A stretch of 64,000 nucleotides of DNA from Niastella vici (lineage in GTDB: Bacteria; Bacteroidota; Bacteroidia; Chitinophagales; Chitinophagaceae), in the NCBI RefSeq assembly GCF_002077945.1, contig NZ_LVYD01000113.1:186001-250000 (forward strand), read 5' to 3'. Made by a program: the position numbers and the translations under genes. The notes beneath the pieces were generated by a model. It did not search any database and was not told the DNA's origin. It saw only the letters and a program-made list of their open reading frames with translations. Below are positions 32,850 through 43,072 of this stretch, piece after piece (positions within the stretch are counted from its first letter, which is position 1; every line of letters starts with the position of its first letter).

Positions 32850-34328
32850 ATGAATCGACTATTCGTTTTTGCCGGCGCCCTGGCGCTCGTTCATTCAACC
32901 CTGGTTGCACAAACCGACACCAGCAAGGTTACCATTAACTGGGATAAACAGCTCATTGTATCAAAAACCACAGCCACCCTGCAGTTGGTCGAAAACCCGA
33001 TGGTGCGGCCCAATTCCCCCATTCATAAAAATACCTTTAAAGCATTGAAGGAATTAGGCGCCGATTATGTTCGCTATGTTCCCTGGTTCCCCTACCCTAA
33101 AATGGCAGTAGCGGAACTGGAACCACCCACAGCTACCAAAACATACTGGGACTTTACCTACCTCGACAGTACCATGGCTGCGCTGATGGAAGCTACAAAA
33201 GGGCATTCAACCGTCATCAATTTCAGCACCACACCGGCCTGGATGTGGAAGACCGCCAAACCGGTGAAATACCCTGATGATCCTTACGGCCTTGGCTGGG
33301 ATTATAACCAGGGCACCGAACTACGTGACACCACTATGAAAGAATTAGCCGGATATTTTGCGCGGCTGTTCAGTTGGTATACAAAAGGCGGATTTACCGA
33401 TGAACTGGGCGTATACCACAAATCGGGACACTATTACGATATTCCCTATTGGGAAGTGCTTAATGAACCAGACCTGGAACATCATATACCGGTTCAATTA
33501 TATACAAAAATGTACGATGCCATTGTAGGCGAGCTGAAGAAAATATCATCCCAAACAAAATTCATTGGGTTATCCCTTGCCTATATACGCGAACCGGAAT
33601 ATTTTGAATATTTCCTCAATCCCAACAATCATAAACCCGGCATTCAGCCCGAAGGTATTTCGTACCATCATTATTCAAGACCTTCCTGGCCACAGCAAAC
33701 TATCGAAAATTATCAGTATACGTTTTTCGAGCAGGCTGAATCTTTTCTTGACAAGCTGCGTTACATCGAAAGCATAAGAAAGCGTTTGGCGCCACAGGTA
33801 TTTACCACGATCAATGAGATCGGCGTTATTCTGCGCTCACCGCGCGAATCGGGGCCCATACCCGATGATTACTGGAACCTCGCCGGCGCTATGTACGCTT
33901 ATATTTTTCTTGAGCTAATAAAACTGGGCATTGAGGTAGCAGGCGAATCGCAACTGGTAGGCTATCCCACCCAGTTCCCTGATGTAAGCATGATGAACTG
34001 GGAAAATGGCAATCCCAATGCGCGGTATTGGGTGTTGCGCCTGCTGAAAGAAAATTTTGGTGCGGGTGATATCCTGGTGAATACTTCCTGCAAAGGGAAA
34101 AGCGGCTATGTAATTGCACAGGCTATTAAAACCAAACAGGGAAAGAAGGTGCTGCTCATCAATAAACACAATACCCCGCAACAGGTGCTGTTGCCCCAGG
34201 CGAATAACCGCATCATAAAACAGGTTGATGTAGACACGCGCGAAAACCCGCCGGCACAAACAACGATAACAGGCAACCTGGTTACATTAAAACCATTTTC
34301 TGTAGCGGTGGTGGAGATAAAAGATTAA
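32850..34328 (+). CDS. Secreted glycoside hydrolase, GH39-like (clan GH-A)
   Basis: A 492-residue exported enzyme with signal peptide (LFVFAGALALVHSTLVAQ). The (beta/alpha)8 barrel has the acid/base motif WEVLNEPDLEHH near residue 202 (Glu in NEP) and the putative nucleophile Glu in TTINEIGVI near residue 322, the distance expected for clan GH-A. A C-terminal beta domain follows (about 400-492). The closest match by motif is GH39 (beta-xylosidase/alpha-L-iduronidase), but several clan families share these motifs. It is a single-gene unit with a terminator after it, in the interval between the RND operon and the SusCD locus. Confidence 0.72.
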   Translation: MNRLFVFAGALALVHSTLVAQTDTSKVTINWDKQLIVSKTTATLQLVENPMVRPNSPIHKNTFKALKELGADYVRYVPWFPYPKMAVAELEPPTATKTYWDFTYLDSTMAALMEATKGHSTVINFSTTPAWMWKTAKPVKYPDDPYGLGWDYNQGTELRDTTMKELAGYFARLFSWYTKGGFTDELGVYHKSGHYYDIPYWEVLNEPDLEHHIPVQLYTKMYDAIVGELKKISSQTKFIGLSLAYIREPEYFEYFLNPNNHKPGIQPEGISYHHYSRPSWPQQTIENYQYTFFEQAESFLDKLRYIESIRKRLAPQVFTTINEIGVILRSPRESGPIPDDYWNLAGAMYAYIFLELIKLGIEVAGESQLVGYPTQFPDVSMMNWENGNPNARYWVLRLLKENFGAGDILVNTSCKGKSGYVIAQAIKTKQGKKVLLINKHNTPQQVLLPQANNRIIKQVDVDTRENPPAQTTITGNLVTLKPFSVAVVEIKD

Positions 34329-34347
34329 GATCATATAAAAAACAACA

Positions 34348-34381
34348 GAGGCTATCAGAAATTGATAGCCTCCCTGTTTTT
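34348..34381. terminator. Terminator after the GH39-like gene (possibly bidirectional)
   Basis: GAGGCTATCA / TGATAGCCTC arms (34348-34357, 34363-34372) with a 5-base loop are followed by TTTTT on plus. An A-run before the stem gives Ts on minus, so it could also serve the convergent protease operon, whose stop is 170 bases away. Confidence 0.75.
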
Positions 34382-34542
34382 CAAGAAAAAAGAGCAAGTA
34401 AAAACAAGCCCTTTTTATGCTATTACAAGCATCACATGAGAGCAATTCAGGAATCTCCAATCCTGCATTTGTAATCGAATACGGATTAACAATGTGCTGT
34501 TTCGACCGGGTTTTTCCAGGAATAATTCAATTCGTGTTTACA

Positions 34543-37104
34543 TTATTTTGTACTGAGCGTATTATCTATTTTTTCAATCAGGTCCTGTAAATGGTATTTT
34601 GTCATAGTATCCTGCACCACCGGCAAAGCCCCCCTCATTTTTGACCTGAGCATAACCAGTTGCGCCCTTCCTACAGCCGATATTTCAGAGCTTTTTAAAG
34701 GAGTGGTACCGGCAGGCGGCTTTACATAAAATGATAACCTGTCGATGTACAGTTTTTGCAAATTGCGCCGGTACACATCGATGGGGGCCTTTGTTTCCAG
34801 TTCACTCCATACACCTTTGTACAGATCGTTAAAGAATTGAAGCGCTGTATAGGTTTTGCTATTGACCGATTCATTATTCATCAACCGGCTTAAAGTTTGT
34901 GAACTGAGCAGCTTCGAAATCGCACCATCCTGTAAGGCATTTATGATCTCCATTGGGTAATTGCCGGTATAGGAAAGGATCTTTTTATCGAGTAACCAGG
35001 TGGGGGTAATGAATACATTTTGATGAATAAAACGCATGGCTTCCGATTGCACGGCTTCGGGCACCGCTTCATATACAGGGCCTGGCTGTTCTACAGACTT
35101 GAATGTTTCGTACCGCCCGCCGATATTTTTCAGCACATGGCCCACATAGCGGTTGAACTGCTGAAATAATTGCACATGCATGTTCTGCAGGTTATCGTAG
35201 CCTTCGTTGTCTTCTTTTGTCCATTCAACCAGGTGGGTCATAATGCGCTTCAGGTTTTTAATCCCATACTCACCGGCTTTCATGGCATTATCGCCCAGGT
35301 CTTCGTTCTGGCTGCGCGGGTCATCTTCGCTTCGCTCGTATCCAAACCAGTAGCGTTTGTCGGCTGAACGGGCGATGATCCATTTATTCAGGGTAGGTGT
35401 TTCTTCTGTGGCCGTTTTCACGTCAGGTATTAACCGGTATCCCCATTCAATGGCCCATTTATCGTATTCACCTATACGGGGAAATAAGCCCTTTTCTGAA
35501 ATGCTGTCTTCGGGTTGAGCTACATAATTGAAGCGGGCATAATCCATAATGGAAGGCGTATGTCCGTTTGCTTCCACCCATTTTTTATCGCGTAATTTTT
35601 CAACAGGCGTTGTTGAGCTGCTGCCGAAATTGTGCAGGAGGCCCAGCGTATGCCCTACTTCATGCGAAGAAACAAACCTGATCAGTTGTCCCATTAATGC
35701 ATCACTAAAGTGCATGGTACGGGCAGCCGTATCAACGGCAGCCGCCTGCACAAAATACCAGTCGTGCACCAGCTTCATTACATTATGGTACCAGTTGATA
35801 TGCGTTTCAATAACCTCTCCGCTTCGGGGATCAACAATATGCGGACCGCTTGCATTTGGCACCGCTGAAGGCTTGTATACAATGGCCGAGTGACGGGCAT
35901 CTTCGAGGCTCCAGGTAGAGTCTTCTGCAGCTGTAGGCGCCATTTTCCCGATGATGGCATTTTTAAACCCGGCTTTTTCAAAAGCCACCTGCCAATCGTT
36001 TATACCCTGTATAAGATAAGGCACCCATTTAGCCGGCGTTTCCGGATCAATGTAAATAACAATGGGCTTCACGGGTTCTACCAGCTCGCCGCGATTATAT
36101 TTCTGCATGTCTTCCTTTTTTGGTTCCAGCCGCCAGCGCTCAGCAAAGGATACACGCTTTACGCCCTGGGGGTTGGCGTCGAAATCGGTATAGGAAGTAG
36201 AAAAATAACCCACCCGGTCATCGGCATAACGGGCCTGCATAGGTTTTTCAGGCAGCATTACAATACTGGTATTCAATTCAACCGTAACCAGTTTGGGGGC
36301 CGGCGTATTGGTGCTTAGTACGCCATTGAACAGGTTGGCGGTATTGTTGGCCACTTTCATATAAGTTTTCACCGTTCTGATCTCGGTATTGATCGGAAAG
36401 CTTTTTACATATTGCAGGTACGATTTATCGGGTTGATAACCGGCAACGCTGAATTTACCTTTTGACCCGCCCCAGAAGAAGAGGTCGTTATCGCCATTAA
36501 TGATATCGGTGAGCTCAATAACCGTATGTTGCACGCCAGATATGGAATCCTTTCTGGTTGCCCGAATATCAAATGCCAGGCTGATGGGCTGTATGTTTGA
36601 ATTCATGACCGCTTTATACATATCACTGGCAGTATCTTTTACGCGTTCGCTATAGGAAATATCGCGGATAAAGAGCTTGTTGTTCGGCCCTTTTTCGAAC
36701 CGCACTACCGACTCATTAAGCACATCACCTGCATAGCCCGACATGGAACTGCCCGAGCGCATATCGGCGCCGGCCTTCGCCAGGCGGCTGATGATCAGCA
36801 TATCGTGGTTGAGAATACTGTCGGGTAATTCAAAATAAATTTTATCCTCTACCTTATGCACAATGAACAAACCGGTACAGGATACTGCTTTGGCGGTAAT
36901 AATATCCTTATAAGCTTTTGGTGCGGCCTTTACCGCCGGCGACGGCTGAGCGCCTGCATTACCTCCACCGCCTGTTGCGGCAGACCCTTCAGATTGTTTT
37001 TGCTGGGCAAAGCCTGAAACAGTAATAAAGGTCACAGCAATCAATTGTTTTATTCTTTTATGCACGACCAATACCTGCCTGTTACTTTTCACTGAGTGTG
37101 TCAT
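34543..37104 (-). CDS. Secreted zinc metalloprotease with HEVGHTLGLLHNF site
   Basis: An 853-residue exported protein. The N-terminus has a hydrophobic stretch (LIAVTFITVSGFA) that can act as a signal sequence after a longer polar head. A later in-frame ATG is possible, since the annotated start overlaps the previous stop by 23 bases. The extended zinc site HEVGHTLGLLHNF near residue 480 belongs to the metzincin-like zinc-dependent protease family common in Bacteroidota (DUF5117/DUF4953 type). A downstream SIMDYARFNY gives the Met-turn. It is the last gene of the SusCD-peptidase locus and probably cleaves peptides or proteins in the periplasm or at the surface. Confidence 0.85.
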   Translation of the reverse strand: MTHSVKSNRQVLVVHKRIKQLIAVTFITVSGFAQQKQSEGSAATGGGGNAGAQPSPAVKAAPKAYKDIITAKAVSCTGLFIVHKVEDKIYFELPDSILNHDMLIISRLAKAGADMRSGSSMSGYAGDVLNESVVRFEKGPNNKLFIRDISYSERVKDTASDMYKAVMNSNIQPISLAFDIRATRKDSISGVQHTVIELTDIINGDNDLFFWGGSKGKFSVAGYQPDKSYLQYVKSFPINTEIRTVKTYMKVANNTANLFNGVLSTNTPAPKLVTVELNTSIVMLPEKPMQARYADDRVGYFSTSYTDFDANPQGVKRVSFAERWRLEPKKEDMQKYNRGELVEPVKPIVIYIDPETPAKWVPYLIQGINDWQVAFEKAGFKNAIIGKMAPTAAEDSTWSLEDARHSAIVYKPSAVPNASGPHIVDPRSGEVIETHINWYHNVMKLVHDWYFVQAAAVDTAARTMHFSDALMGQLIRFVSSHEVGHTLGLLHNFGSSSTTPVEKLRDKKWVEANGHTPSIMDYARFNYVAQPEDSISEKGLFPRIGEYDKWAIEWGYRLIPDVKTATEETPTLNKWIIARSADKRYWFGYERSEDDPRSQNEDLGDNAMKAGEYGIKNLKRIMTHLVEWTKEDNEGYDNLQNMHVQLFQQFNRYVGHVLKNIGGRYETFKSVEQPGPVYEAVPEAVQSEAMRFIHQNVFITPTWLLDKKILSYTGNYPMEIINALQDGAISKLLSSQTLSRLMNNESVNSKTYTALQFFNDLYKGVWSELETKAPIDVYRRNLQKLYIDRLSFYVKPPAGTTPLKSSEISAVGRAQLVMLRSKMRGALPVVQDTMTKYHLQDLIEKIDNTLSTK

Positions 37105-39379
37105 TTGTATTTTCTATTAAATAAGTTGCGAAATAGCGTCGCAGTTTTTGTTCAAAAAATGTTTTGTATATGCCTTCATAATGATGCGATTGCCCGGGCA
37201 ATACCAGCATATCGAAATCGCGGCCTTCCCTTATGAGCGCATCGGCCATTCTGAAGGTATTTCCGGGATGAACATTGGCATCTGTTTCACCGGTAACCAG
37301 CAACAAATGGCCTTTAAGGTTCTTTGCCAGCGTTTGATTAACATCTGTTTTAAAAGGAAAAGAAGTAACCAGTTTGCCATTGGGCAATGTATCCGTCTTC
37401 TCTGTGATGCCCTGGTAGGTTTCACCCCAGGTGCGGTTGTAGATTTTATTATCATGGTTACCCGAAGAGGCAACCGCCACTTTATAAAAATCGGGATAGG
37501 TGCAAATAGCAGCCGTTGCCATCATAGCGCCGCCTGAATGACCGAAGATGCCTACACGTTTCAGATCGATATATGAATATCGTTGCGCCAGTTGTTCCAG
37601 TCCATGCTTATCATCGGCCAGTGGCGCATCGCGCAGGTTGCCATATTGAAAGGTGGCATATTTCTTCTCCCGGTAAGGCGAACCGCCCCTATGCCCCATG
37701 CAAACCACAATACAACCCAGTTGCGCCAAAGGCGCATTGTTGTATTTGTCAAAAATGGTAAAGTCACTCCATACGGTTTCGGTTTGCGGCCCCGGATATA
37801 CTTGTGATATTACCGGGTATTTTTTGGTGGAATCGAAATCGAAAGGCTTCCACATGATCCCGTACAGGTCTGTTACGCCGTCTGCCGCTTTGATGGTGAA
37901 CGGCTCGGGCGGCCGCCAGCCATAGTTGTATAATTTTTCAAGGTTTGGTTGGGCCACCGTCAATATCAGTTTACCGGTATGATCGCGTAATACGGTCTGT
38001 GGCGGTGTATTTATGGTTGAAAAATTATCAACGAAATAATGACCTGTTGGTGATAAATAAACTGTATGCGTGGCATTCTCCGGTGTTAGCAAAACGGCTT
38101 GCTTGCCATCGAAGCTTACTTTATATAGATGCGCATAATACGGGTTACGGCCGGCTTCCTTTCCATAACCATACAGGTACAACGTTTTGGTAAGGGAATC
38201 TATATACACTATTCTGCCCGCTGTCCAGTTGCCCTGTGTTAATGCGCCCTTTAACTGGCCATCACCCGAGTACAGGTAGTAATGCCCCCACCCCGTGCGG
38301 TCGCTCCACCATATGATATCCCTTCCATTGTTGATGACCGACACATTGAACAGGTCTTCATTGATATAGGGTTTACTGGTTTCATGAATGATCACGCGCA
38401 CCTCCCCGGTTGTCATATTACCGGCGCACAACTCTACTTCATCACGGGTGCGCTTTTTTCGCAGGAAATAAATTTCATCCGAAACGAATTTGGTTTTCAC
38501 CACTTCCAGCTCCTGGTCTTCCCATTTGGCAGTCTTTATTTTTACCAGACGGCCGGTTGCGAAATCCCCGGCAAACAATTCATATTGTGTAACGTTCTTA
38601 TCGCCCGGCAACTGGTATTTATAGGTTTCGAGGCGGGGCCTTGGCCATGCCAATGAATGAACAATCGATAAGGTTCCTACTTTCCTGTTGTCTTTGCGAA
38701 CGAGATAAAACCTTTTACTATCTGCCAGCCATACGGCATCTGCCGGTTGCTTTTGTGTGAGGGATGTATCGCCTTCATTGATTGCAAAGGAATAATAAGG
38801 CGCCGCATCTTTACTAAGCTGCATTTCTGTTGTATCGCCCAGTTGTTGCAGGTACAGGTTGTGGGCCAGCGTATACAACTGCCATTTTTTATCGGGCGAC
38901 AGGGTTCCCACCGCTCCCTTTGGATAACCGGGCACTTTTTCTTCCCTGGCGGCGGCCAACAGGCTATGCTTATAAAAATTATATGCATATGACTGTCCTT
39001 TATAGGCTACAATTACAGTTTGCTGATTGCCGGCAATATTGAAGGGAGCGTTAAAATTGATAAGCGCACTATCAATAGTTTCTTTCCGCAATTGTTGTAA
39101 CAGTGCTGCCACCAATGACCGGTTGTACAGGAAGCCCTTTTCTTTTTTTGCCGGATCAACATAATAATAATTCCTGCCCAGCTGGTCTTCATAAACAAAC
39201 CAGAACCGGTCATCGTTTTTGAAAAAGAAGGGCAGCACGGTCAATGAACCCACTCTTTTTTGCAGATTGGGTACATCATACTTTTCTGCGGCGGCATAAT
39301 TGGCCAATTGGGCATTCGCCATCACCGGCAACCATAGCACAGCCAGTAAGAAGCAACAGCTCCTTTTCAAATACATCAT
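37082..39379 (-). CDS. S9-family prolyl oligopeptidase (DPP IV-like)
   Basis: A 765-residue exported serine peptidase with signal peptide (CCFLLAVLWLPVMANAQ). Residues of about 80-480 form the beta-propeller DPPIV N-terminal domain. The alpha/beta-hydrolase domain has the nucleophile elbow GIFGHSGGAMMA near residue 613, the Asp region TGETDANVHPGNT near 697-709 and the His in GQSHHYEG near 736. Such enzymes remove N-terminal dipeptides, often X-Pro. It lies 22 bases after the thioredoxin-type gene and overlaps the metalloprotease start by 23 bases, so the three form one transcript. Together they suggest breakdown of imported peptides. Confidence 0.92.
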   Translation of the reverse strand: MMYLKRSCCFLLAVLWLPVMANAQLANYAAAEKYDVPNLQKRVGSLTVLPFFFKNDDRFWFVYEDQLGRNYYYVDPAKKEKGFLYNRSLVAALLQQLRKETIDSALINFNAPFNIAGNQQTVIVAYKGQSYAYNFYKHSLLAAAREEKVPGYPKGAVGTLSPDKKWQLYTLAHNLYLQQLGDTTEMQLSKDAAPYYSFAINEGDTSLTQKQPADAVWLADSKRFYLVRKDNRKVGTLSIVHSLAWPRPRLETYKYQLPGDKNVTQYELFAGDFATGRLVKIKTAKWEDQELEVVKTKFVSDEIYFLRKKRTRDEVELCAGNMTTGEVRVIIHETSKPYINEDLFNVSVINNGRDIIWWSDRTGWGHYYLYSGDGQLKGALTQGNWTAGRIVYIDSLTKTLYLYGYGKEAGRNPYYAHLYKVSFDGKQAVLLTPENATHTVYLSPTGHYFVDNFSTINTPPQTVLRDHTGKLILTVAQPNLEKLYNYGWRPPEPFTIKAADGVTDLYGIMWKPFDFDSTKKYPVISQVYPGPQTETVWSDFTIFDKYNNAPLAQLGCIVVCMGHRGGSPYREKKYATFQYGNLRDAPLADDKHGLEQLAQRYSYIDLKRVGIFGHSGGAMMATAAICTYPDFYKVAVASSGNHDNKIYNRTWGETYQGITEKTDTLPNGKLVTSFPFKTDVNQTLAKNLKGHLLLVTGETDANVHPGNTFRMADALIREGRDFDMLVLPGQSHHYEGIYKTFFEQKLRRYFATYLIENTNDTLSEK

Positions 39380-39401
39380 AAAGACTTCCAGTATTTATTG
39401 A

Positions 39402-40502
39402 TTACAGACTTTTTGCAAACCGAACCAGATTTTCGTTCCTGTTGCTTTGAATGATGTTGTCAATTACCCGCCTCAGCTGCGGGTTCTGCCTCAATTGCGT
39501 TGCATTGAACATGCTCATGTAAGCAAAACCAACCTGTTGATTTTCGCTGGAGAACCCACCAATATTTTCTATCATCAGGGTGGTCACTCTTTCCGTATCT
39601 TTTTCGCAGGCCGCCTGGGCAATATTCATCAGGGTGGTCAATTGAGCTTTATCTTTGAAGTCGGTACTTTTTATTTGCGCCCGGTAACGGTCGAATTCTG
39701 TTTTATCATACGGTATCGGGTTCTTAAGCCTGTCTTTCAAATACCAGCCATGCAAACAAAACTCCGCTATCCGCTGGTACATATGACGCATTTTGTTTTC
39801 CACCACTTCCCTGCCATTTGTTTTTACAAAATCGCGCCAGTGATCGGCCAGGTACATAAACGTTCGGCTATGCACGTTCGACAAATAAAGAGAATACCGG
39901 TTTTCGCCAAACAGGAACCAGTTCTCAGGCATTACTTTTTCTTTCGGGGTAAGCATACTAAAATATTCACCGGCAACCTTTTCGCCTATTGACATTTCCA
40001 TACCCTCGATCTTTATTTTAATATATTCCCGTAACAGGTCTTTGGTGCGTTCGCCGCTGTTATACCGCTCGTTGAGGATGGCCACACGGTTCAGGGTATC
40101 CATACCTTTTTTGATCTTTGCCAGGAACGTATCGGCGGGCATTGCACCCACAAAACGATAGATGAGCTTGCGGTTGCTGTTCAGCAGCAAATAGGTGGGG
40201 AAAGCTTCTACATGAAATTCTTTTTGTATGGCAGGTCCTTCACCCTTTTCCATATCCAGCTTTACATTTACAAAATGTGCATTGAAAAAGTCGGCCACAC
40301 TGTCCTGTGTAAATACAAACTTGCTCATTTCTTTACAAGGGCCACACCAGGAGGTGTAACAGTCAACAAAGATCAACCTGTTATCGCTTTTTGCTTTTGT
40401 GAACGAGTGTTCCAGGTTGCTGCTGTCAAAACTGATGCTCCTGTTTTGGGCCACCATATTGCCTGCAAACAGCAATATGGTGGCGAAAAATGCCTGTTTC
40501 AT
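39402..40502 (-). CDS. Secreted thioredoxin-fold protein with WCGPC site
   Basis: A 366-residue exported protein with signal peptide (MKQAFFATILLFAGNMVAQN). Its N-terminal ~130 residues are a thioredoxin fold with the active site CYTSWCGPCKEM near residue 50 and cis-Pro in EAFPTYLLLN. A helical C-terminal domain of about 220 residues follows, of a type seen in Bacteroidota secreted thioredoxins. It probably reduces or isomerises disulfides of substrates or proteases in the periplasm. It lies 35 bases after the metallohydrolase-like lipoprotein gene and 22 bases before the S9 peptidase gene. Confidence 0.85.
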   Translation of the reverse strand: MKQAFFATILLFAGNMVAQNRSISFDSSNLEHSFTKAKSDNRLIFVDCYTSWCGPCKEMSKFVFTQDSVADFFNAHFVNVKLDMEKGEGPAIQKEFHVEAFPTYLLLNSNRKLIYRFVGAMPADTFLAKIKKGMDTLNRVAILNERYNSGERTKDLLREYIKIKIEGMEMSIGEKVAGEYFSMLTPKEKVMPENWFLFGENRYSLYLSNVHSRTFMYLADHWRDFVKTNGREVVENKMRHMYQRIAEFCLHGWYLKDRLKNPIPYDKTEFDRYRAQIKSTDFKDKAQLTTLMNIAQAACEKDTERVTTLMIENIGGFSSENQQVGFAYMSMFNATQLRQNPQLRRVIDNIIQSNRNENLVRFAKSL

Positions 40503-40537
40503 GAATATAGGTTGTTTAAATGATCTCTGTTTACCGG

Positions 40538-41479
40538 TTATTTATCTGCAGCATTGCCTATGGCCTGCAGGTCAACACCATAATTTGTGATAAAATAATT
40601 GCGGATAATATTATAGCGCTGTCTTATTTTCCCGTTGCTGTCCTTGGTGGTGTTTAAAATGCCCATGTAGGTCATATCGGTATTGGCCGTGCTCTTTTTC
40701 AGGTTTGCCTCCGACCGGCTGACCATCGCCTCCATATAAGCATTCCAGTCGAGCTGGGCGCTGCGACCGTTGTAATAAATGGTAATGATCCCTTGCGCAT
40801 AGGCGTTGGCCTGGCTGCTGAACGTTCCATTGTAATTTGCAACGGAAGTAAAATCATTGGTGGGGGCGCTCAGGTTGCGACCCGGGATACTTTGTATAAA
40901 GATGAGATTGGTCTTTGCCAGGAATTTAAGAGAATCACCGGATGTCATAGCAGTAACCCCCGCATTACCATAATTCACACATATGTTATCATAGTTGAAC
41001 CAGGCGCCTACGCTTTTGTCTGCATTTATAGCCTGAAAGGTTGGCGTAAATACATAGGTGGTATACAATGAATCGACCGATGCGCACAACATAACCTTTG
41101 CAGGCAGAAATTTGACAAGGAACTTATCCGTGTAATAGGAAAGCCATAACTTTTTGATCAACGCCAGTTGGCTGGAAATGAAATTAGTATCAGCCCTGGT
41201 TACCCCGTATCCTGTATTCCAGGTTCCGGAGGAATTCAGGGTAGCATTCTTCCAGCCGGTGGGTGTCCAGTAGGTGTCTTTATCTGTAAAACGGTACAAA
41301 AAATATGCGCTGTACTTATTGTATAAATCAAGGATGGTAGTATCGTAACCATGATAACCTTGCGGCAACGTATACCCCTGCTCATCTTCCGAGGCAGTCA
41401 ATGCGCCTTCTTTCTTACAACCTGTTACCATCAGTGCCGTTATAAAGATCAGAGCTGTTATATATGTTAGCTTGTACAT
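40538..41479 (-). CDS. SusCD-linked metallohydrolase-like lipoprotein without HExxH
   Basis: This 313-residue lipoprotein (ITALMVTGCKKEG, lipid on Cys-21) has the length and place of the substrate-import-associated zinc metallohydrolase family that accompanies SusC/SusD pairs. In that family a conserved HEFGH-like zinc motif follows a FLARTxFH segment. Here the matching part reads FLAKTNLIFIQSIPGRNL (residues 186-203), so all zinc ligands are replaced. It may be a non-catalytic binding protein. It is the gene directly after susD. The family assignment rests on the layout of the flanking segments and is moderate. Confidence 0.6.
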   Translation of the reverse strand: MYKLTYITALIFITALMVTGCKKEGALTASEDEQGYTLPQGYHGYDTTILDLYNKYSAYFLYRFTDKDTYWTPTGWKNATLNSSGTWNTGYGVTRADTNFISSQLALIKKLWLSYYTDKFLVKFLPAKVMLCASVDSLYTTYVFTPTFQAINADKSVGAWFNYDNICVNYGNAGVTAMTSGDSLKFLAKTNLIFIQSIPGRNLSAPTNDFTSVANYNGTFSSQANAYAQGIITIYYNGRSAQLDWNAYMEAMVSRSEANLKKSTANTDMTYMGILNTTKDSNGKIRQRYNIIRNYFITNYGVDLQAIGNAADK

Positions 41480-41507
41480 AAGTCGTTTTTTCAGGTGAGT
41501 GGAAATT

Positions 41508-43055
41508 TTACCGGGGATTCTGTTGCAGGTTATAATTCCTGTTTATGGCTGTATAAGGAATGGGCAGCGCATATAACGGGCTATTACCAGCCAGTGTATA
41601 ATCGGAGGCGACCCCATTAACATCAATAAAATGATGTGTAACTGAAAGCCCCCAGCGCTTCAGATCGGCCCAGCGGTGACCGTCTTCCAGGCAAAGCTCA
41701 CGGCGGCGTTCATCCCTGCAAAAACTCAATAGGGCATCAGGGTTGGTAATAGTAACCGGTACATAAGCGGTATTGCGGGTATCGTACCGGCTGATGCGCA
41801 GGGTGTTCAGATCGCTCAGGGCAAGGGAAAGGTCGGCCGCCGCACCACTCTTTTTATAACGCCGTATAAGGGCTTCGGCACGGTTCAGGTATAACTCGGC
41901 CACCCGCAATCCTTTATCGCCATAAATAACGTTTAAGCCCACTTTATAGCTTCGGTAAGGCCAGGCCGGCGAGCCGGAAGTTTTTACAAAATAGGCGGCA
42001 TAACGAAGATCACCGAGATTGCCTGTACCTGAACCTGTACCCTGATCGTACAGATTCACCAGTTCCTGTGAAACACTGAAAGGCGGTTGCGAAGCCCCCG
42101 ATTGTAATGACTGGGGATAAAAATAAGCCAGCCCTTTGGGATTGGAGCTGTATTGCCAGATCACTTCCTGGCTATAGGTAAGATCGTAAATGCCAGCTGC
42201 ATTAAATGCGGTAGCAGATGTAAAATAAGTGGTTAAAAAGGTGAGCGCCGGTTTTTCGGCCAAAACATTGCCGGCGTATAAAATAACATTATCCATATCC
42301 TGGTCGCGCCCCATATACAGGTACAACCTGCTTAATAGTGCGTAGGCAGCCAAATGACCTGCGCGGAAGGTATTGCCCGGCACAAAATTATTCTTCAACA
42401 GGTCAGCAGCCTCGAGCAGGTCTTTTTCGATCTGGCTGTATACTTCGCCCAGCGTATTACGCGGTTTATTTTCATCGGTGACCTGACTGGTGAGTATTAG
42501 CGGCACCCCGGCGGCAGTAGCCGGGTCAATGCCTGTGCCGTTATAGGGCTGGCAATACAGCGTAACCAGTTTTAAATAATAAAAACCACGCAGGAATAAT
42601 ACCTGTCCTTTCAGGGCGCTCTTTTCTTTATCCGTTCCCGACACCTTGCTGATATAATCCAGCACCACATTACAGCCCTTTATTTTTCCATAGTAGATCT
42701 TCCAGGAGTCAACACCACTGAGGTTAACCAAATTAACCGACTGCGTGCTATCGAACATGGTGGCATCGAAAGTAAATATGGGGGCGCCGTAATTCAGAAA
42801 ACCCCTGTATACATCTGTTGTCAACGACCCGTTCACGGGTATGCCCGTGCATTGAATATCATCGGTGAGCAGGTCGATATAACTATCCATCACGGCTATA
42901 TAAGGATATGCTTCGCCGTTCATAAGCTGGGTAAGGTCGGCCACTGAAGAAGGGATCAGCTCATCCTGGCTGGTTTGTGTAAGAAATTTTTTGCAGGAGG
43001 TGAATACCAAACCCGCCAAAAATAACCAACTATATTGCTTTAATATTTTTTTCAT
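41508..43055 (-). CDS. SusD/RagB-family nutrient-binding lipoprotein
   Basis: A 515-residue lipoprotein (AGLVFTSCKKFLTQ, lipid on Cys-21) with the SusD layout: TPR-like N-terminal half (LRGFYYLKLVTLYCQPYNG near 155-173 and the GAPIFTF region), substrate-binding middle, and the C-terminal segment FCRDERRRELCLEDGHRWAD, L, KRWG (about 450-475). It binds substrate at the cell surface and closes over the SusC channel. It is encoded 17 bases after susC. With the protease genes in this operon the ligand is more likely peptide than glycan; this is inference. Confidence 0.93.
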   Translation of the reverse strand: MKKILKQYSWLFLAGLVFTSCKKFLTQTSQDELIPSSVADLTQLMNGEAYPYIAVMDSYIDLLTDDIQCTGIPVNGSLTTDVYRGFLNYGAPIFTFDATMFDSTQSVNLVNLSGVDSWKIYYGKIKGCNVVLDYISKVSGTDKEKSALKGQVLFLRGFYYLKLVTLYCQPYNGTGIDPATAAGVPLILTSQVTDENKPRNTLGEVYSQIEKDLLEAADLLKNNFVPGNTFRAGHLAAYALLSRLYLYMGRDQDMDNVILYAGNVLAEKPALTFLTTYFTSATAFNAAGIYDLTYSQEVIWQYSSNPKGLAYFYPQSLQSGASQPPFSVSQELVNLYDQGTGSGTGNLGDLRYAAYFVKTSGSPAWPYRSYKVGLNVIYGDKGLRVAELYLNRAEALIRRYKKSGAAADLSLALSDLNTLRISRYDTRNTAYVPVTITNPDALLSFCRDERRRELCLEDGHRWADLKRWGLSVTHHFIDVNGVASDYTLAGNSPLYALPIPYTAINRNYNLQQNPR

Positions 43056-43072
43056 GTTTCCCGTTTTAAAAA

